A DNA stretch of 44,906 nucleotides from Candidatus Daviesbacteria bacterium RIFCSPHIGHO2_02_FULL_43_12 (GTDB taxonomy: Bacteria > Patescibacteriota > Microgenomatia > Daviesbacterales > UBA10151): contig MFDD01000013.1 in the NCBI GenBank assembly GCA_001776775.1, forward strand, positions 1 to 44,906, given 5' to 3'. The notes beneath the pieces are model-generated. The model was not told where the DNA came from and made no database searches. It saw only the letters and a program-made list of their open reading frames with translations. A program made the position numbers and the translations under genes. Every line of letters begins with the position of its first letter. Position 1 is the stretch's first letter. This document shows, piece by piece, positions 36,284-44,906 of this stretch.

Positions 36284-36931
36284 ATGGAGATCTACTATCT
36301 AGGACATGCCTGTTTTAAGCTGAAGGGCAAGACTTCTTCGATTATTATCGATCCTTTTAATACCGAGACCGGCTTAAAGCTTCCGAAAGATATGCAGGCC
36401 GATGCTTGTTTGATCACCCATAATCACTCAGACCATAATAATCAGGCTGCAGTCACAGGTTCGCCGGTAGTTTTAAATGGTCCTGGCGAGTATGAAGTCA
36501 AAGGAGTGGCAGTCACCGGCATCGCTTCTTACCATGACAATGTTGCCGGAGCAGAGAGGGGCGCAAATACGATCTATAACATATATATAGACGGACTTAA
36601 TATCGTGCACCTCGGAGACTTGGGTCAAGACGCTTTAACCGAGGCCCAAGAGAGCGAGATCGGTATCACCGATATTTTATTGATTCCGGTTGGAGGAACT
36701 TATACCATTACTGCCAAGCAGGCAAGCAGCATCGTTGCTCAGTTGGAGCCGAGAATTATTATTCCAATGCACTACGGCGTAGAGGGACTTAAATATCCAT
36801 TGGAGGGGGTAGCCAGCTTCTTAAAAGAGATGGGGGTCGAGAGTCTGGAACCAGTCAGCAAGCTGTCTATTACTAAAGACAAACTGCCTGATGAACCACA
36901 GGTAGTGGTGTTAAGTAAGATAAATGGCTAG
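36284..36931 (+). CDS. MBL-fold metal-dependent hydrolase, UPF0173-like
   Basis: A metallo-beta-lactamase-fold hydrolase of the UlaG/UPF0173 group: MEIYYLGHACFKLKGKTSSIIIDPF at the N-terminus, the metal motif THNHSDHNN (HxHxDH), HLGD as the third ligand region, and PMHYG near the end. 215 aa. Substrate unknown. It overlaps dnaB by 8 bp, so they share a transcript. Confidence 0.88.
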   Translation: MEIYYLGHACFKLKGKTSSIIIDPFNTETGLKLPKDMQADACLITHNHSDHNNQAAVTGSPVVLNGPGEYEVKGVAVTGIASYHDNVAGAERGANTIYNIYIDGLNIVHLGDLGQDALTEAQESEIGITDILLIPVGGTYTITAKQASSIVAQLEPRIIIPMHYGVEGLKYPLEGVASFLKEMGVESLEPVSKLSITKDKLPDEPQVVVLSKING

Positions 36932-38342
36932 ACGAATATCCGATTCTAAGTTTAAAACGCACTCCAGCGATGTAGTTTTAAAAACTTCCAAATTGCCTCC
37001 GCAAAATATCGAAGCGGAGCAGTCTCTGTTAGGCGCCTTGCTAATCGATAAAGATGCCATTGCCAACATCGCCGAAATTTTAACCGACCAAGACTTTTAT
37101 CGCAGCGAGCAACATGGCCAAATCTATAGCGCCATCTTAAAACTTTTTGAAAAAAGAGAGCCCATCGATCTGGTCACGGTAACCGAGGAGCTTCGTCAGG
37201 ACAATGCTTTGGATCGAGTTGGAGGCCCAGCTTATCTGACCGAACTGGTTAACGGAGTGCCAACCGCGGCACATGTAGTGTCTTATGCCCGGATTGTCAA
37301 AGAGCACGCGACCCGTCGCCGTCTGATCTCGGATGCCACCAAATTTGTCGAAGAGGCTTACGATGAAACCATTCCCATTTTTGATGTGATTGAAGAGTGC
37401 GAGCAATCTATTTTTGCCATCTCTCAGCAAAACGTCAAGCGAGATTTTATCCAGATTAAAGATGCCCTGGCACAAAGCTTTGATCGTTTGGATGAACTGC
37501 AAAAAACTTCTGGTAAGCTGCGGGGAGTGCCGACAGGATTTAAAGATCTGGACAAAAAGCTAGCTGGTTTTCAGGATTCTAATTTGATTATCCTGGCCGC
37601 CAGGCCTGGGCAGGGTAAGTCTAGCCTAGCTTTAAACATCGCTCAATACGCAGCGGTCAATGCAGGATTGCCGGTAGGAATTTTTTCTCTGGAGATGTCC
37701 CAGGAAGAGCTGGTGGATCGTCTGCTTGTGGGTCAGGCCAATATTGATGCTTGGAAGCTAAAAACGGGCAATGTCAGTGACGATGAACATAGCAAACTAG
37801 TCGATGCGATGGGGGTTTTGGCCGAGGCGGCCCTGTTTATTGACGATACCCCGGGGATTAGCATGGCGGAGATCCGCACCAAAGCCCGCCGTTTGCAGGC
37901 CGAACATGGTTTGCGGCTAATTGTGGTTGACTATTTACAGTTGATTCGTGGCAATGGCCGGTTCAATGATAATCGGGTTCAGGAAGTTTCCGAGATCTCC
38001 CAATCCCTTAAAAACTTGGCTCGGGAACTTAAAGTTCCAGTGTTAGCACTATCTCAGCTATCTCGATCTGTGGAGTCTCGGGGTACCCGTAAGCCGCAGC
38101 TGGCTGACCTACGGGAATCAGGGGCGATTGAACAAGATGCGGATGTGGTGATGTTTATCTACAGAGAGGATCCGGAAAATATTGAGCAGGTCAAACTGGA
38201 TATTCAGAAACATCGTAATGGGGCGACTGGAGAGATCGACCTGGTCTTCCGGGGTGATAGGACTAAGTTTTATGGAATGGAAAAGACGAGAGTAACTGGT
38301 AAACAAGCTGCCAAGGGGGCAGCTGAAACAGCCTCAGCTTAA
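36924..38342 (+). CDS. dnaB: Replicative DNA helicase DnaB
   Basis: The hexameric replication-fork helicase. N-terminal domain: PPQNIEAEQSLLGALLIDKDAI; RecA-like C-terminal domain: Walker A AARPGQGKSS, LEMSQEELVDRLL, Walker B LRLIVVDYLQLI, then ALSQLSRSVESR and DLRESGAIEQDADVV (arginine-finger region). No intein and no insert. At 472 aa it is typical. Start ATG 36924 overlaps the MBL-fold gene. Confidence 0.97.
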   Translation: MARRISDSKFKTHSSDVVLKTSKLPPQNIEAEQSLLGALLIDKDAIANIAEILTDQDFYRSEQHGQIYSAILKLFEKREPIDLVTVTEELRQDNALDRVGGPAYLTELVNGVPTAAHVVSYARIVKEHATRRRLISDATKFVEEAYDETIPIFDVIEECEQSIFAISQQNVKRDFIQIKDALAQSFDRLDELQKTSGKLRGVPTGFKDLDKKLAGFQDSNLIILAARPGQGKSSLALNIAQYAAVNAGLPVGIFSLEMSQEELVDRLLVGQANIDAWKLKTGNVSDDEHSKLVDAMGVLAEAALFIDDTPGISMAEIRTKARRLQAEHGLRLIVVDYLQLIRGNGRFNDNRVQEVSEISQSLKNLARELKVPVLALSQLSRSVESRGTRKPQLADLRESGAIEQDADVVMFIYREDPENIEQVKLDIQKHRNGATGEIDLVFRGDRTKFYGMEKTRVTGKQAAKGAAETASA

Positions 38343-38977
38343 TGAACTTGAATAATCCGGCGAGTAGCTGGAACTTCAGTCTTATTAGCAGGGTCGGACT
38401 GTACAAGATACAATCGGAGGCCTCGGTGCGCTTCGATCCAGTCATTTAAGGCTCTGCCTAAACGAAGAAGCGGTACAGGTCTGGAAATTGGAAAACGTAA
38501 AGTTGCTCTATGCCAATCTCTTTGGTTGAGACCTCTTTCTCCTAAAACTTCTCTTGCGGTACGGGCTTCGGCAGGAGCTTCTACAAATAGTGGATATCTG
38601 CCTTCGATTGTCTCAGCAAAAGCGAGCCACTTTCGTCCTTTTTCCGGGTCCGTGAGGTCTCTATCTGTCATAAGGGTCAGGTTTCCTTGCCAGAAATCAT
38701 TAACATGAGCTGCACCCTCAAATCGGGTTAATCCTGCGCTTAGGGCTTTCCAGTTTGTGTCGGAAAAAGGGGGTCTCCAAACATAATCTGCTACCGGAGC
38801 GGTTCTAAAATCTCTGGTGATCACTGTATTACGTGTGTCTGGTGCAGTGCGATAAGGTTCAGCGTTAGCTCCGTCAAAAAAACTGGCTTCATGGCATCCA
38901 GCTAAAGCAGCTCCTCCAGCCATAGCCAGCAGTCCGGTTGCACCTCGACGAGTAAGTCCTCTTGAATGAATTTCCAT
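38339..38977 (-). CDS. Tat-type lipoprotein, hypothetical
   Basis: The N-terminus has a twin-arginine sequence (LTRRGATGLLAMAGGAALAGC): RR, a short hydrophobic segment and a lipobox LAGC at residue 28, so the mature protein would be lipid-anchored. The rest is rich in Arg (over 20) and Ala with only about four Lys, unlike neighbouring proteins, and has no family I can name. Fragments such as GRALNDWIEAHRGLRLYLVQSDPAN suggest a small globular domain. The composition hints at transfer from a high-G+C donor. The start is fixed by a leaderless promoter. It overlaps the dnaB 3' end by 4 bp. Confidence 0.65.
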   Translation of the reverse strand: MEIHSRGLTRRGATGLLAMAGGAALAGCHEASFFDGANAEPYRTAPDTRNTVITRDFRTAPVADYVWRPPFSDTNWKALSAGLTRFEGAAHVNDFWQGNLTLMTDRDLTDPEKGRKWLAFAETIEGRYPLFVEAPAEARTAREVLGERGLNQRDWHRATLRFPISRPVPLLRLGRALNDWIEAHRGLRLYLVQSDPANKTEVPATRRIIQVH

Positions 38978-38985
38978 TGGCTAGA

Positions 38986-39014
38986 ATTTTATCAAATCTA
39001 TAGCCTACTGTCAA
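38986..39014 (-). promoter_or_regulatory. Promoter of the Tat-lipoprotein gene, leaderless
   Basis: TTGACA (39009-39014), 17-bp spacer and TAAAAT (38986-38991) on the minus strand; ATG 38977 follows after 8 nt. It is close to the sigma70 consensus. Confidence 0.7.
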
Positions 39015-39051
39015 GAACTATAAGTCTTTGGGTCAAATAATATTTAAAGGG

Positions 39052-39080
39052 TTGAAAAGTAAAGTCTTTAGTGACATACT
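39052..39080 (+). promoter_or_regulatory. Promoter of the small helical protein gene at 39087
   Basis: TTGAAA (39052-39057), 17-bp spacer, CATACT (39075-39080), 6 nt before ATG 39087. Confidence 0.5.
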
Positions 39081-39086
39081 ATTTTT

Positions 39087-39512
39087 ATGGATTCATCCCA
39101 GTCTCCGACCAAACCGCGCTCGTCCCAGGGTCCATCTTTAGCTGCTCAACTTCCTCAGGAAGTTCGGGTATTCTTAGAGTCAATTATTGAAGATGCCGGA
39201 ATCGCCACCCTCGAGGGACAAATGAGGGATGATCTGATCGAGGAGTTATATACCAGGCTGGATACTTTTATTTTATCCCGGATTGTCGAAAAGCTCACCC
39301 CCGATCAGCTAAAAGTCTTTACCAAAATGGCCGAGGATGGCAAATCCCGCCAAGAGTTGGAAGAATACCTCAAAGAGAATATCCCTAATGCCGTGGAAAG
39401 TTTTGCCGAAGCGATGATGGAATTTCGGGAACTTTATTTGGGTAATATTGAAGATTCTCGTGATGAAATAGCAAATCAGGACCAGTCATCTTCAGCTACT
39501 CAGACCTCTTGA
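39087..39512 (+). CDS. Small acidic helical protein, DUF5663-like
   Basis: A 141-aa helical protein with a polar N-terminal tail (1-25) and four predicted helices (about 27-37, 45-66, 70-88, 92-115): RDDLIEELYTRLDTFILSRIVEKLTPDQLKVFTKMAEDGKSRQELEEYLKENIPN. The pattern is that of DUF5663-like proteins in CPR genomes and resembles the 106-aa gene at 25721. No catalytic motif. It lies between divergent and leaderless promoters, just before the giant gene. Confidence 0.65.
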   Translation: MDSSQSPTKPRSSQGPSLAAQLPQEVRVFLESIIEDAGIATLEGQMRDDLIEELYTRLDTFILSRIVEKLTPDQLKVFTKMAEDGKSRQELEEYLKENIPNAVESFAEAMMEFRELYLGNIEDSRDEIANQDQSSSATQTS

Positions 39513-39554
39513 GGCTAAGTTAAGTGAAGCGTGCAACCTATAGCATCTTCTGCA

Positions 39555-39583
39555 TTGACCAGTAGAAAAGCCTCTCCTATACT
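39555..39583 (+). promoter_or_regulatory. Promoter of the giant gene, leaderless
   Basis: TTGACC (39555-39560), a 17-bp spacer and TATACT (39578-39583); ATG 39590 follows after 6 nt. No Shine-Dalgarno sequence. Confidence 0.7.
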
Positions 39584-39589
39584 GGATAT

Positions 39590-42500
39590 ATGGCCACTGA
39601 CCCAACAGAGGGGGATCGTCCAGACCCTACAGAGACTGGTGCTCTAAAAGCACCTCCAAAAACTGATGAAAAATCAGGACCTTCCGAAAAAAGGCTCGGT
39701 TTAGCCTCAGAGGCTATTAAACGCTTCACTGACGTCCAGCAAAAAGCTGAAGATCTACAGGCAAATGACAAAAAGTTAGCCATAGAACCTGATTATGCAG
39801 TAGTTAAAGAATTAGAGGAAAAAGGGACAATTGAGGTTGCTGGTTTAGAAGTTCAGCTGTATGGATCGCGCTTGGCTGTTGAGGCTCTTGACGGAATTCC
39901 TCCTTTGGCCGATAGGGCTCGACTAGCCACAAATATACTAACTGGCGGAGAACTTAATCAGAATCTTCGCTCTACTGCCCAACGCATGTTAGATGAGCTT
40001 GGGCCGGAAGTTCGACAACTCTCTAATTCACTAAACACCCTTGGTGTCTCCCCAGACTATAACATCGCTAGCCAAAGGGCGACTTTAGAACAGCTAATGA
40101 GCCAAGCAGTGAATGCAACAGATGCGACCGAAGCAACTAAAATTGTAACTCAACTTAAAAGTTTATTCGCTGGTGTTGCCCAAGAGTTAAGCACTCATCG
40201 GGCAGGTGTACTTTCTCATGAGGTGAAAATTAGCCAAATTGTCGATGCTGGCGTTGGTCAGGCCAATAGGCTACACGAAGATGCTCGAATTGATGATTCA
40301 GCAGCAGAACAAGCAAAAGCAGTCAACGATCTAGATTACCAAAATGGTGGTTCCTCAGCTCAAAAAGACAGACTAGATAAAACCCCTGCAGGCAAGTTTA
40401 GGCAAAGAGCTCTTCTCCTGCAACATAAAGTTAGAGCTACTCTCGCCCAAAAAGCTGAAGTCTTTCCTGGAAAACCCGATCCCGAGCAGGCTTTTCAAGA
40501 GTTAGTAGCGAGCAAGAATCAAGAATTTAATGATTTAGTCGATCAATTAGCTCAGGTTGAGGAAGTTTCAGACGAACAAGTTTCCCAAGCTGCTGCTAGC
40601 CTGGTAACTCCTTCTGCCAAAGTAACGGACGCTGCTAACGCTGCTGATCAGGGTGCCAAAAGAATGGAAGTCTCTGCAGCTGATAGGGCAGCGGCAGAGC
40701 AGCGACATGCTCAAGCTGTGGGGAAATATAGGGCTGCGCAGGAAGCGAGAAGGGTTGCTATGAATACTGCAAGAGGGCTCTATACGATGGATAGTAGATA
40801 CCAACAGGCTAGAGCTGTCGAACTCAAAGCCGCAGCAGAAGAAGCCGCCGCAGCAACGGAACTGGCTAGATTAACCCCACAACCTCCAGCTGAGCCACCC
40901 CGAGCGGCCGTAACAGGTCCAGTTGCTGCACCTGTTGCTACTCCTGAAGATACTGGTCAAGTTCCTGATCAAGATGGAGCAAAGTTGAGGCAGGAATATA
41001 TCCAAGCACAGGCCAGATCTGCTGAAGCGCAAAAGCGACTCACTGCCGCCCAAGGCAGTATAGACCCTAGCTCTAGTGTTCCGCAGGCAGAGGCTGCCTA
41101 TAGAGAGGCGTTAAGAGCAGAAGATGAGGTGAGGCGACAAGTTGCTGAACCGATTCTGCAAGGTCTTTATCAACAGCTAGAACCTTTTATATTGGGCGAT
41201 GTGGGCATGGGTCGTCAAGCTTTACAATTTGCAGCTCGCAACTTAGGGGTTGCTGATCGAGTCACACGTGATCCCAGGTTTGGAAATTATGAGTACCAAG
41301 TATCTCAGGATTTTAGTGCTCGGGTTATTTCGGAAGCAGTGGCTAAACTATACCCAGAAATAAAAGATAAGACCCTCAAGGCCCAGCTACAGACTGAGGC
41401 TGTTGCCGGCACTCTAGGTGTTCCCTACGAGATGTGGCGTAAAAGCTTAGGACTACCAGAAACCCTACCCGAGCAACCGGAAGCAGCAAGATCTACGGAA
41501 GCTGCTCCTGCCATGACCCCGCAGCAAGCCAGATCAGATTTGGATATGGTGAGGAGGAGGATAAATGATTTAACAGGAGATCTAAGCAGGCCAGCGAGTA
41601 AAGCAGACCTGAACCAAATAGCTAGGCTTTTAGATCTCCCCCCGCTTACGCCAGAAGGAACTCCTCTAACCAGGACCCAGCTTGAAGTGGGAATCCGAGA
41701 TGCTCTCTCGTCCCTTCGAGCGGTGGCTTTATCTAGTGTATCAGAGCCTGGCGGGGAACCGCTCGTTCCCTATCAGGTTGCCTCTATGAATATAGCTATC
41801 AAAGCTTTAAGTGAAGATTATAAGCCAGAGTCCGAAGCTGATAAGAGACAAGCAGAGATACAAGCGGCTTATTCCGGAGCTGCCTCTATTTTGAAACATG
41901 CCCAAGAAGAGGGAGATTTTGATCAATTCGTCAACCCCGACAATCCGGCACACGCTGATATTCCTGCCGAGGCGTGGGACAGGTTTAACGCCGAGGTAGC
42001 CCGCCGGGTGGCAGCTAGAGGGGTGGGTCCCGAAGATCCAAATTATCAGCAGGCAGACAGAGAGGTTCGTCAGGAGCTTTGGCAGCTTGCCAGAGCTGGG
42101 GGACCCCCAGAGCCTCCTGAGCCGCCTACCTCAAAAGGTCAAGAAGTACTAAATCTAGATAACATACTAAAGGGTGAGACTTTGCCAACACCCGAAGCTC
42201 TTCTCCAAAGTGCCAGAGCTTATTATGAAGGGTTGGTCGGGACTGATAACATACTGGCCTATAACCGCGAGTTTCAACAAGCAAATGCTCTATCAGATAC
42301 CGAGAGAGCCCTCTCCCAAGTTGAATTTATGGTCAGGTTCCAGGTCAGGGCCGGTCGGGCTTTTGACCGCTTATCACCAGAAGCCCAGGCTAATATCCAA
42401 ACCGAATGGGGAGAGAGGGCTCCATATTTAGAACAGCTTCAGCAAGCAGCCATTGTATATCCGTTGGTTGAATATACTGAGCGGCATATGGATGCAGGCG

Positions 42501-44906
42501 AAGATGATCAGTCGGAGGCTGAACGGGGTTTCCAAGATGAAAATGCGCGTACTGATGCAGAAAGAGCCATGCCTTTTGAAGAATTTAGAGCCCAGATGGC
42601 CCAAAGATTTGTTAATGTCTATAACTCTTTAGATCAAACTCGAATAGACGCCCTGCTGAAACCTTTAACAGAGAATCGGTCGATTGGACCAATGCTTTTT
42701 GGCTATATCAATGTGATCAATTCATGGGCACCTCGGGCGCCCGCCGCTGCTTCAACTCCGACCCCTGCTGGGGCTCCGGGGACGACCCCTCCCGATGAAG
42801 GAGTTGAGGGTCAAGAAGCAGCAGAATCCACTTTGACACCTGAACAAGTAACGGCAGCAGAAAACCTCCTCTTTGTAGAAAACAGCCGGCGTTATTTGAT
42901 AGCTCAACACGGTGCTATCAGTGAGATTGGAGTCGATATGTTAGCTCAAGATTTGGGTCTTGGGGCTAGCTTAGGTACGGGGCAAAGACGAACAGAGGTA
43001 GAGAATGCCCTGTTGCAGAGAATTCGTCTCCTGCCAGCAACTCACCCTCTACGTCAGCGTTGGACTAATATAAATCATTGGCAAATTTTTGGGCAAGAGG
43101 CAGTAAATAGAGTCATAGCAGAATTTCCAACAGAAGCGAAGTTTAACTATAACCAGCTAACTTCGAGCTTACTTCCGGGAGATGTTCTAGTTGATACTGG
43201 TGGAGGAACCCTGACTATAGTAGATGCCTCAGATCCCCGCAATATCCGAGTCCTTGATAGAAATTTCGGAGAGGCTACCCTTCCCTCCTTTAACCCCTTA
43301 GAATTTACAATGCTTCCTTCCGAAGAACGGCCAATGGGGGTTCGGGTCAATGATATTGTCCGCTTGAATGACGGTTCGGTCGCCAGAGTAGCCCAAGCTA
43401 CCATGGGGAGATTTTCAGTTACTAATCTAGCAGGATCAGAGCCAAGAACTGTGGACCAGATAGCCTTAAATAGCGTGTACCGCGATAGTTTTAACACTGC
43501 TGCTCCGGCTGAGGTGGCAGCTACTGTGCAGGATACCTTGGCTGGAGCACAAAGAAGAGTTCAAGAAGTGCAAGCAAGTGGTCGTGCACTGACCTATGAC
43601 GAAGCTAGAAGCTTGGGTAATTATTTTGGATTAGATATTGTTACTCCAGGTTGGGTCTCTCTAAACCCCGAGTCGGTTCGTGAGGCGGTTGGTGAGCAAA
43701 TTAATCACTGCCTGCGGTTGGTTAAGACAGGAGGAGATAGCACAGCTCAGTATCTTTTAGGTGAAGATAAAAAGTTTTGGCAGCCATTTGCTGAACTTAA
43801 TCCAGGTTTTAAGATCATAACAGTGAGCCCAGGCTCACCGACTGGAGGTACTGGAGCTGTCGAGGCTGTAGCGGGTGCTCCTGAGAATAGAGAAATTCAA
43901 CCTGGAGATACTTTATACACCTTGGGCGTAGCAGAATATCAGGTCAAAGTAGTAGCAGTAGAAGGCCACAACGTCAGAATTACTTTAAATAGCGATCCTT
44001 ATCAGAGAGAGATTGTTTTAGACAGAGATCTTTTTACTCCGGAGCCTTTGCCTCCGCTTGAGCCAGGAGCATCTGTCTTAATCGAGACCTACAAGGCAGA
44101 CAGCCCCATCAAGGCTGGTTATGTCAGTCCTGACGTGTCTCTTCCATCTATTCTTGCGAGAATTATAAATGATCGAGGAGAAGATACCTCTGTTGTCTGG
44201 AGTCAGATATATCGAGTTGGGATTAAACCACTAGCTCCTGCAAGTGTTGTCTATACCAGAGATGGTGCGTTTCCGGTAACTGTCATTGAACTACAAGGCG
44301 ATCGTCTTGTAGGAACAGTAACTAATCCTGATGGAACCACGGAGCAGAAAGTTTTCGAGAGGGTTGACTTATTGCGCATCCCGTCCATAGATATAACTAA
44401 GCCTCCTTTAGAGTGGCTAAATGACCCAGCAAAACTCAAGCCGGTAGGAATACCTCTAGCGCCAGGTCAATCAGTTAAAGTTTTTGCTGACATAGACACT
44501 CCAGCTCAAGTTCAGGTTTCTACTGCTGACAATATAGATCCAGTTAGTAGGCAGGGAAGTGTAGGGATCAGGTGGATGACCAATGGTAGTACTGTGGAAA
44601 TATCTACAGGTACTCTTACTGATACGGGAATGAGAGCACTAAATAATTACTATACACCTAGTGAACTTCAAGAACAACTTAAGCAAGGCCCCATCGAAGT
44701 TCAGCTGAATTCAATTGTAGCTTTTGCTATTACTGAGTTTGACCCTACCAGCGGGAAAGTGGTTATTCAGAGAGTGGTAACTGGAGCCCCCCTTTCTTCT
44801 GCAACTTCTTCTGCCGGCACACCGGGCGCGGTAGCGCCTGGTATAATTCGTGCAGCACCAGCTCCGGCAGCAGCACCAGCTCCGGCAGCAGCACCAGCTC
44901 CGGCAG
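39590..44906 (+). CDS. Giant Ala/Gln-rich protein, incomplete at the window end
   Basis: An open frame from ATG 39590 to the last base: at least 1772 codons with no stop. No family recognised, and no signal peptide or membrane helix in the visible part. Residues 1-450 are Ala/Gln/Glu-rich helices with coiled-coil character (around 365-425 especially). From about 1185 on, short beta modules begin with PG-D/x-hydrophobic: LLPGDVLVDTGGGTLTIVDA, VNDIVRLNDGSVARVAQA, IQPGDTLYTLGVAEYQVKVV, LEPGASVLIETYK, LAPGQSVKVFADI, reminiscent of SH3/KOW-like repeats. The window ends in an Ala-Pro repeat. A near-consensus leaderless promoter precedes it. Confidence 0.85.
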   Translation, partial: MATDPTEGDRPDPTETGALKAPPKTDEKSGPSEKRLGLASEAIKRFTDVQQKAEDLQANDKKLAIEPDYAVVKELEEKGTIEVAGLEVQLYGSRLAVEALDGIPPLADRARLATNILTGGELNQNLRSTAQRMLDELGPEVRQLSNSLNTLGVSPDYNIASQRATLEQLMSQAVNATDATEATKIVTQLKSLFAGVAQELSTHRAGVLSHEVKISQIVDAGVGQANRLHEDARIDDSAAEQAKAVNDLDYQNGGSSAQKDRLDKTPAGKFRQRALLLQHKVRATLAQKAEVFPGKPDPEQAFQELVASKNQEFNDLVDQLAQVEEVSDEQVSQAAASLVTPSAKVTDAANAADQGAKRMEVSAADRAAAEQRHAQAVGKYRAAQEARRVAMNTARGLYTMDSRYQQARAVELKAAAEEAAAATELARLTPQPPAEPPRAAVTGPVAAPVATPEDTGQVPDQDGAKLRQEYIQAQARSAEAQKRLTAAQGSIDPSSSVPQAEAAYREALRAEDEVRRQVAEPILQGLYQQLEPFILGDVGMGRQALQFAARNLGVADRVTRDPRFGNYEYQVSQDFSARVISEAVAKLYPEIKDKTLKAQLQTEAVAGTLGVPYEMWRKSLGLPETLPEQPEAARSTEAAPAMTPQQARSDLDMVRRRINDLTGDLSRPASKADLNQIARLLDLPPLTPEGTPLTRTQLEVGIRDALSSLRAVALSSVSEPGGEPLVPYQVASMNIAIKALSEDYKPESEADKRQAEIQAAYSGAASILKHAQEEGDFDQFVNPDNPAHADIPAEAWDRFNAEVARRVAARGVGPEDPNYQQADREVRQELWQLARAGGPPEPPEPPTSKGQEVLNLDNILKGETLPTPEALLQSARAYYEGLVGTDNILAYNREFQQANALSDTERALSQVEFMVRFQVRAGRAFDRLSPEAQANIQTEWGERAPYLEQLQQAAIVYPLVEYTERHMDAGEDDQSEAERGFQDENARTDAERAMPFEEFRAQMAQRFVNVYNSLDQTRIDALLKPLTENRSIGPMLFGYINVINSWAPRAPAAASTPTPAGAPGTTPPDEGVEGQEAAESTLTPEQVTAAENLLFVENSRRYLIAQHGAISEIGVDMLAQDLGLGASLGTGQRRTEVENALLQRIRLLPATHPLRQRWTNINHWQIFGQEAVNRVIAEFPTEAKFNYNQLTSSLLPGDVLVDTGGGTLTIVDASDPRNIRVLDRNFGEATLPSFNPLEFTMLPSEERPMGVRVNDIVRLNDGSVARVAQATMGRFSVTNLAGSEPRTVDQIALNSVYRDSFNTAAPAEVAATVQDTLAGAQRRVQEVQASGRALTYDEARSLGNYFGLDIVTPGWVSLNPESVREAVGEQINHCLRLVKTGGDSTAQYLLGEDKKFWQPFAELNPGFKIITVSPGSPTGGTGAVEAVAGAPENREIQPGDTLYTLGVAEYQVKVVAVEGHNVRITLNSDPYQREIVLDRDLFTPEPLPPLEPGASVLIETYKADSPIKAGYVSPDVSLPSILARIINDRGEDTSVVWSQIYRVGIKPLAPASVVYTRDGAFPVTVIELQGDRLVGTVTNPDGTTEQKVFERVDLLRIPSIDITKPPLEWLNDPAKLKPVGIPLAPGQSVKVFADIDTPAQVQVSTADNIDPVSRQGSVGIRWMTNGSTVEISTGTLTDTGMRALNNYYTPSELQEQLKQGPIEVQLNSIVAFAITEFDPTSGKVVIQRVVTGAPLSSATSSAGTPGAVAPGIIRAAPAPAAAPAPAAAPAPA
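44852..44906 (+). repeat. 18-bp tandem repeat coding for AAPAPA
   Basis: Three perfect units of GCAGCACCAGCTCCGGCA end at the window edge and may continue beyond. They encode an Ala-Pro linker. Confidence 0.9.

Noticed and set aside
39601-44439. Small open frames on either strand within the giant gene (such as minus 43147-43497)
   Set aside because: They lie opposite or out of phase with an uninterrupted frame of normal codon use that has its own promoter.

Overview
The window looks like a chromosomal segment of a Patescibacteria (CPR) bacterium, probably of the Microgenomates type. This is inferred from gene content, not a database search. The signs are: many short secreted proteins with an N-terminal anchor of the form (Q)xGI(A/V)-hydrophobic; zinc-type (four-Cys) ribosomal proteins bS18 and bL31; small, stripped-down housekeeping genes; almost no amino-acid biosynthesis; and many starts placed 5-11 nt after a -10 box (leaderless transcription). 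UGA is used as an ordinary stop, so the UGA-Gly code of Gracilibacteria does not apply.

Layout. 1-4921: an unknown gene, then the overlapping set rsmE / serine beta-lactamase-like protein / alpha-beta hydrolase, then a GT2 glycosyltransferase. 4933-11980: central carbon genes (glycerate-kinase-like protein, stand-alone PEP-synthase ATP-grasp domain, D-2-hydroxyacid dehydrogenase, phosphoglycerate-mutase-like phosphatase, enolase), with a DEAD-box helicase and a DUF1761 membrane protein between them. 12111-15066: three anchored or secreted proteins, one an internal duplication with conserved cysteines. 15127-17372: a small accessory module (P-loop protein, degenerate histidine-phosphatase-like protein, GGCT-like protein) bounded by a 20-bp direct repeat that is the promoter and start of ychF. 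17365-20845: ychF, a Fic protein with a 10-bp-period operator-like array, and rpsF-ssb-rpsR. 20941-26478: an unknown two-gene module, CtpA, HtrA and small membrane or helical proteins. 26467-28563 (minus): rpmE-prfA-prmC. 28620-33139 (minus): small membrane protein, EamA transporter, hisS, GNAT acetyltransferase and M20 peptidase. The M20 gene is preceded by a T-box riboswitch. 33621-39512: sugar nucleotidyltransferase, YfcE-like phosphodiesterase, two surface proteins, MBL-fold hydrolase, dnaB, a Tat-type lipoprotein and a small helical protein. 39590-end: one giant open frame (at least 1772 codons) that runs off the window.

Most interesting points. (1) A T-box leader (about 33490-33152, minus) has a textbook antiterminator/terminator pair, but a 103-nt insertion in the antiterminator loop carries its own terminator-like hairpin. 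(2) Short palindromic repeats built from GTTCA/TGAAC words lie between genes and also in frame inside prmC and at the start of a secreted-protein gene. (3) Leaderless promoters are pervasive. (4) The ychF-derived direct repeat flanks an accessory module. (5) The giant Ala/Gln-rich protein is transcribed from a near-consensus leaderless promoter. All calls come from reading the sequence; no alignment or folding program was run.
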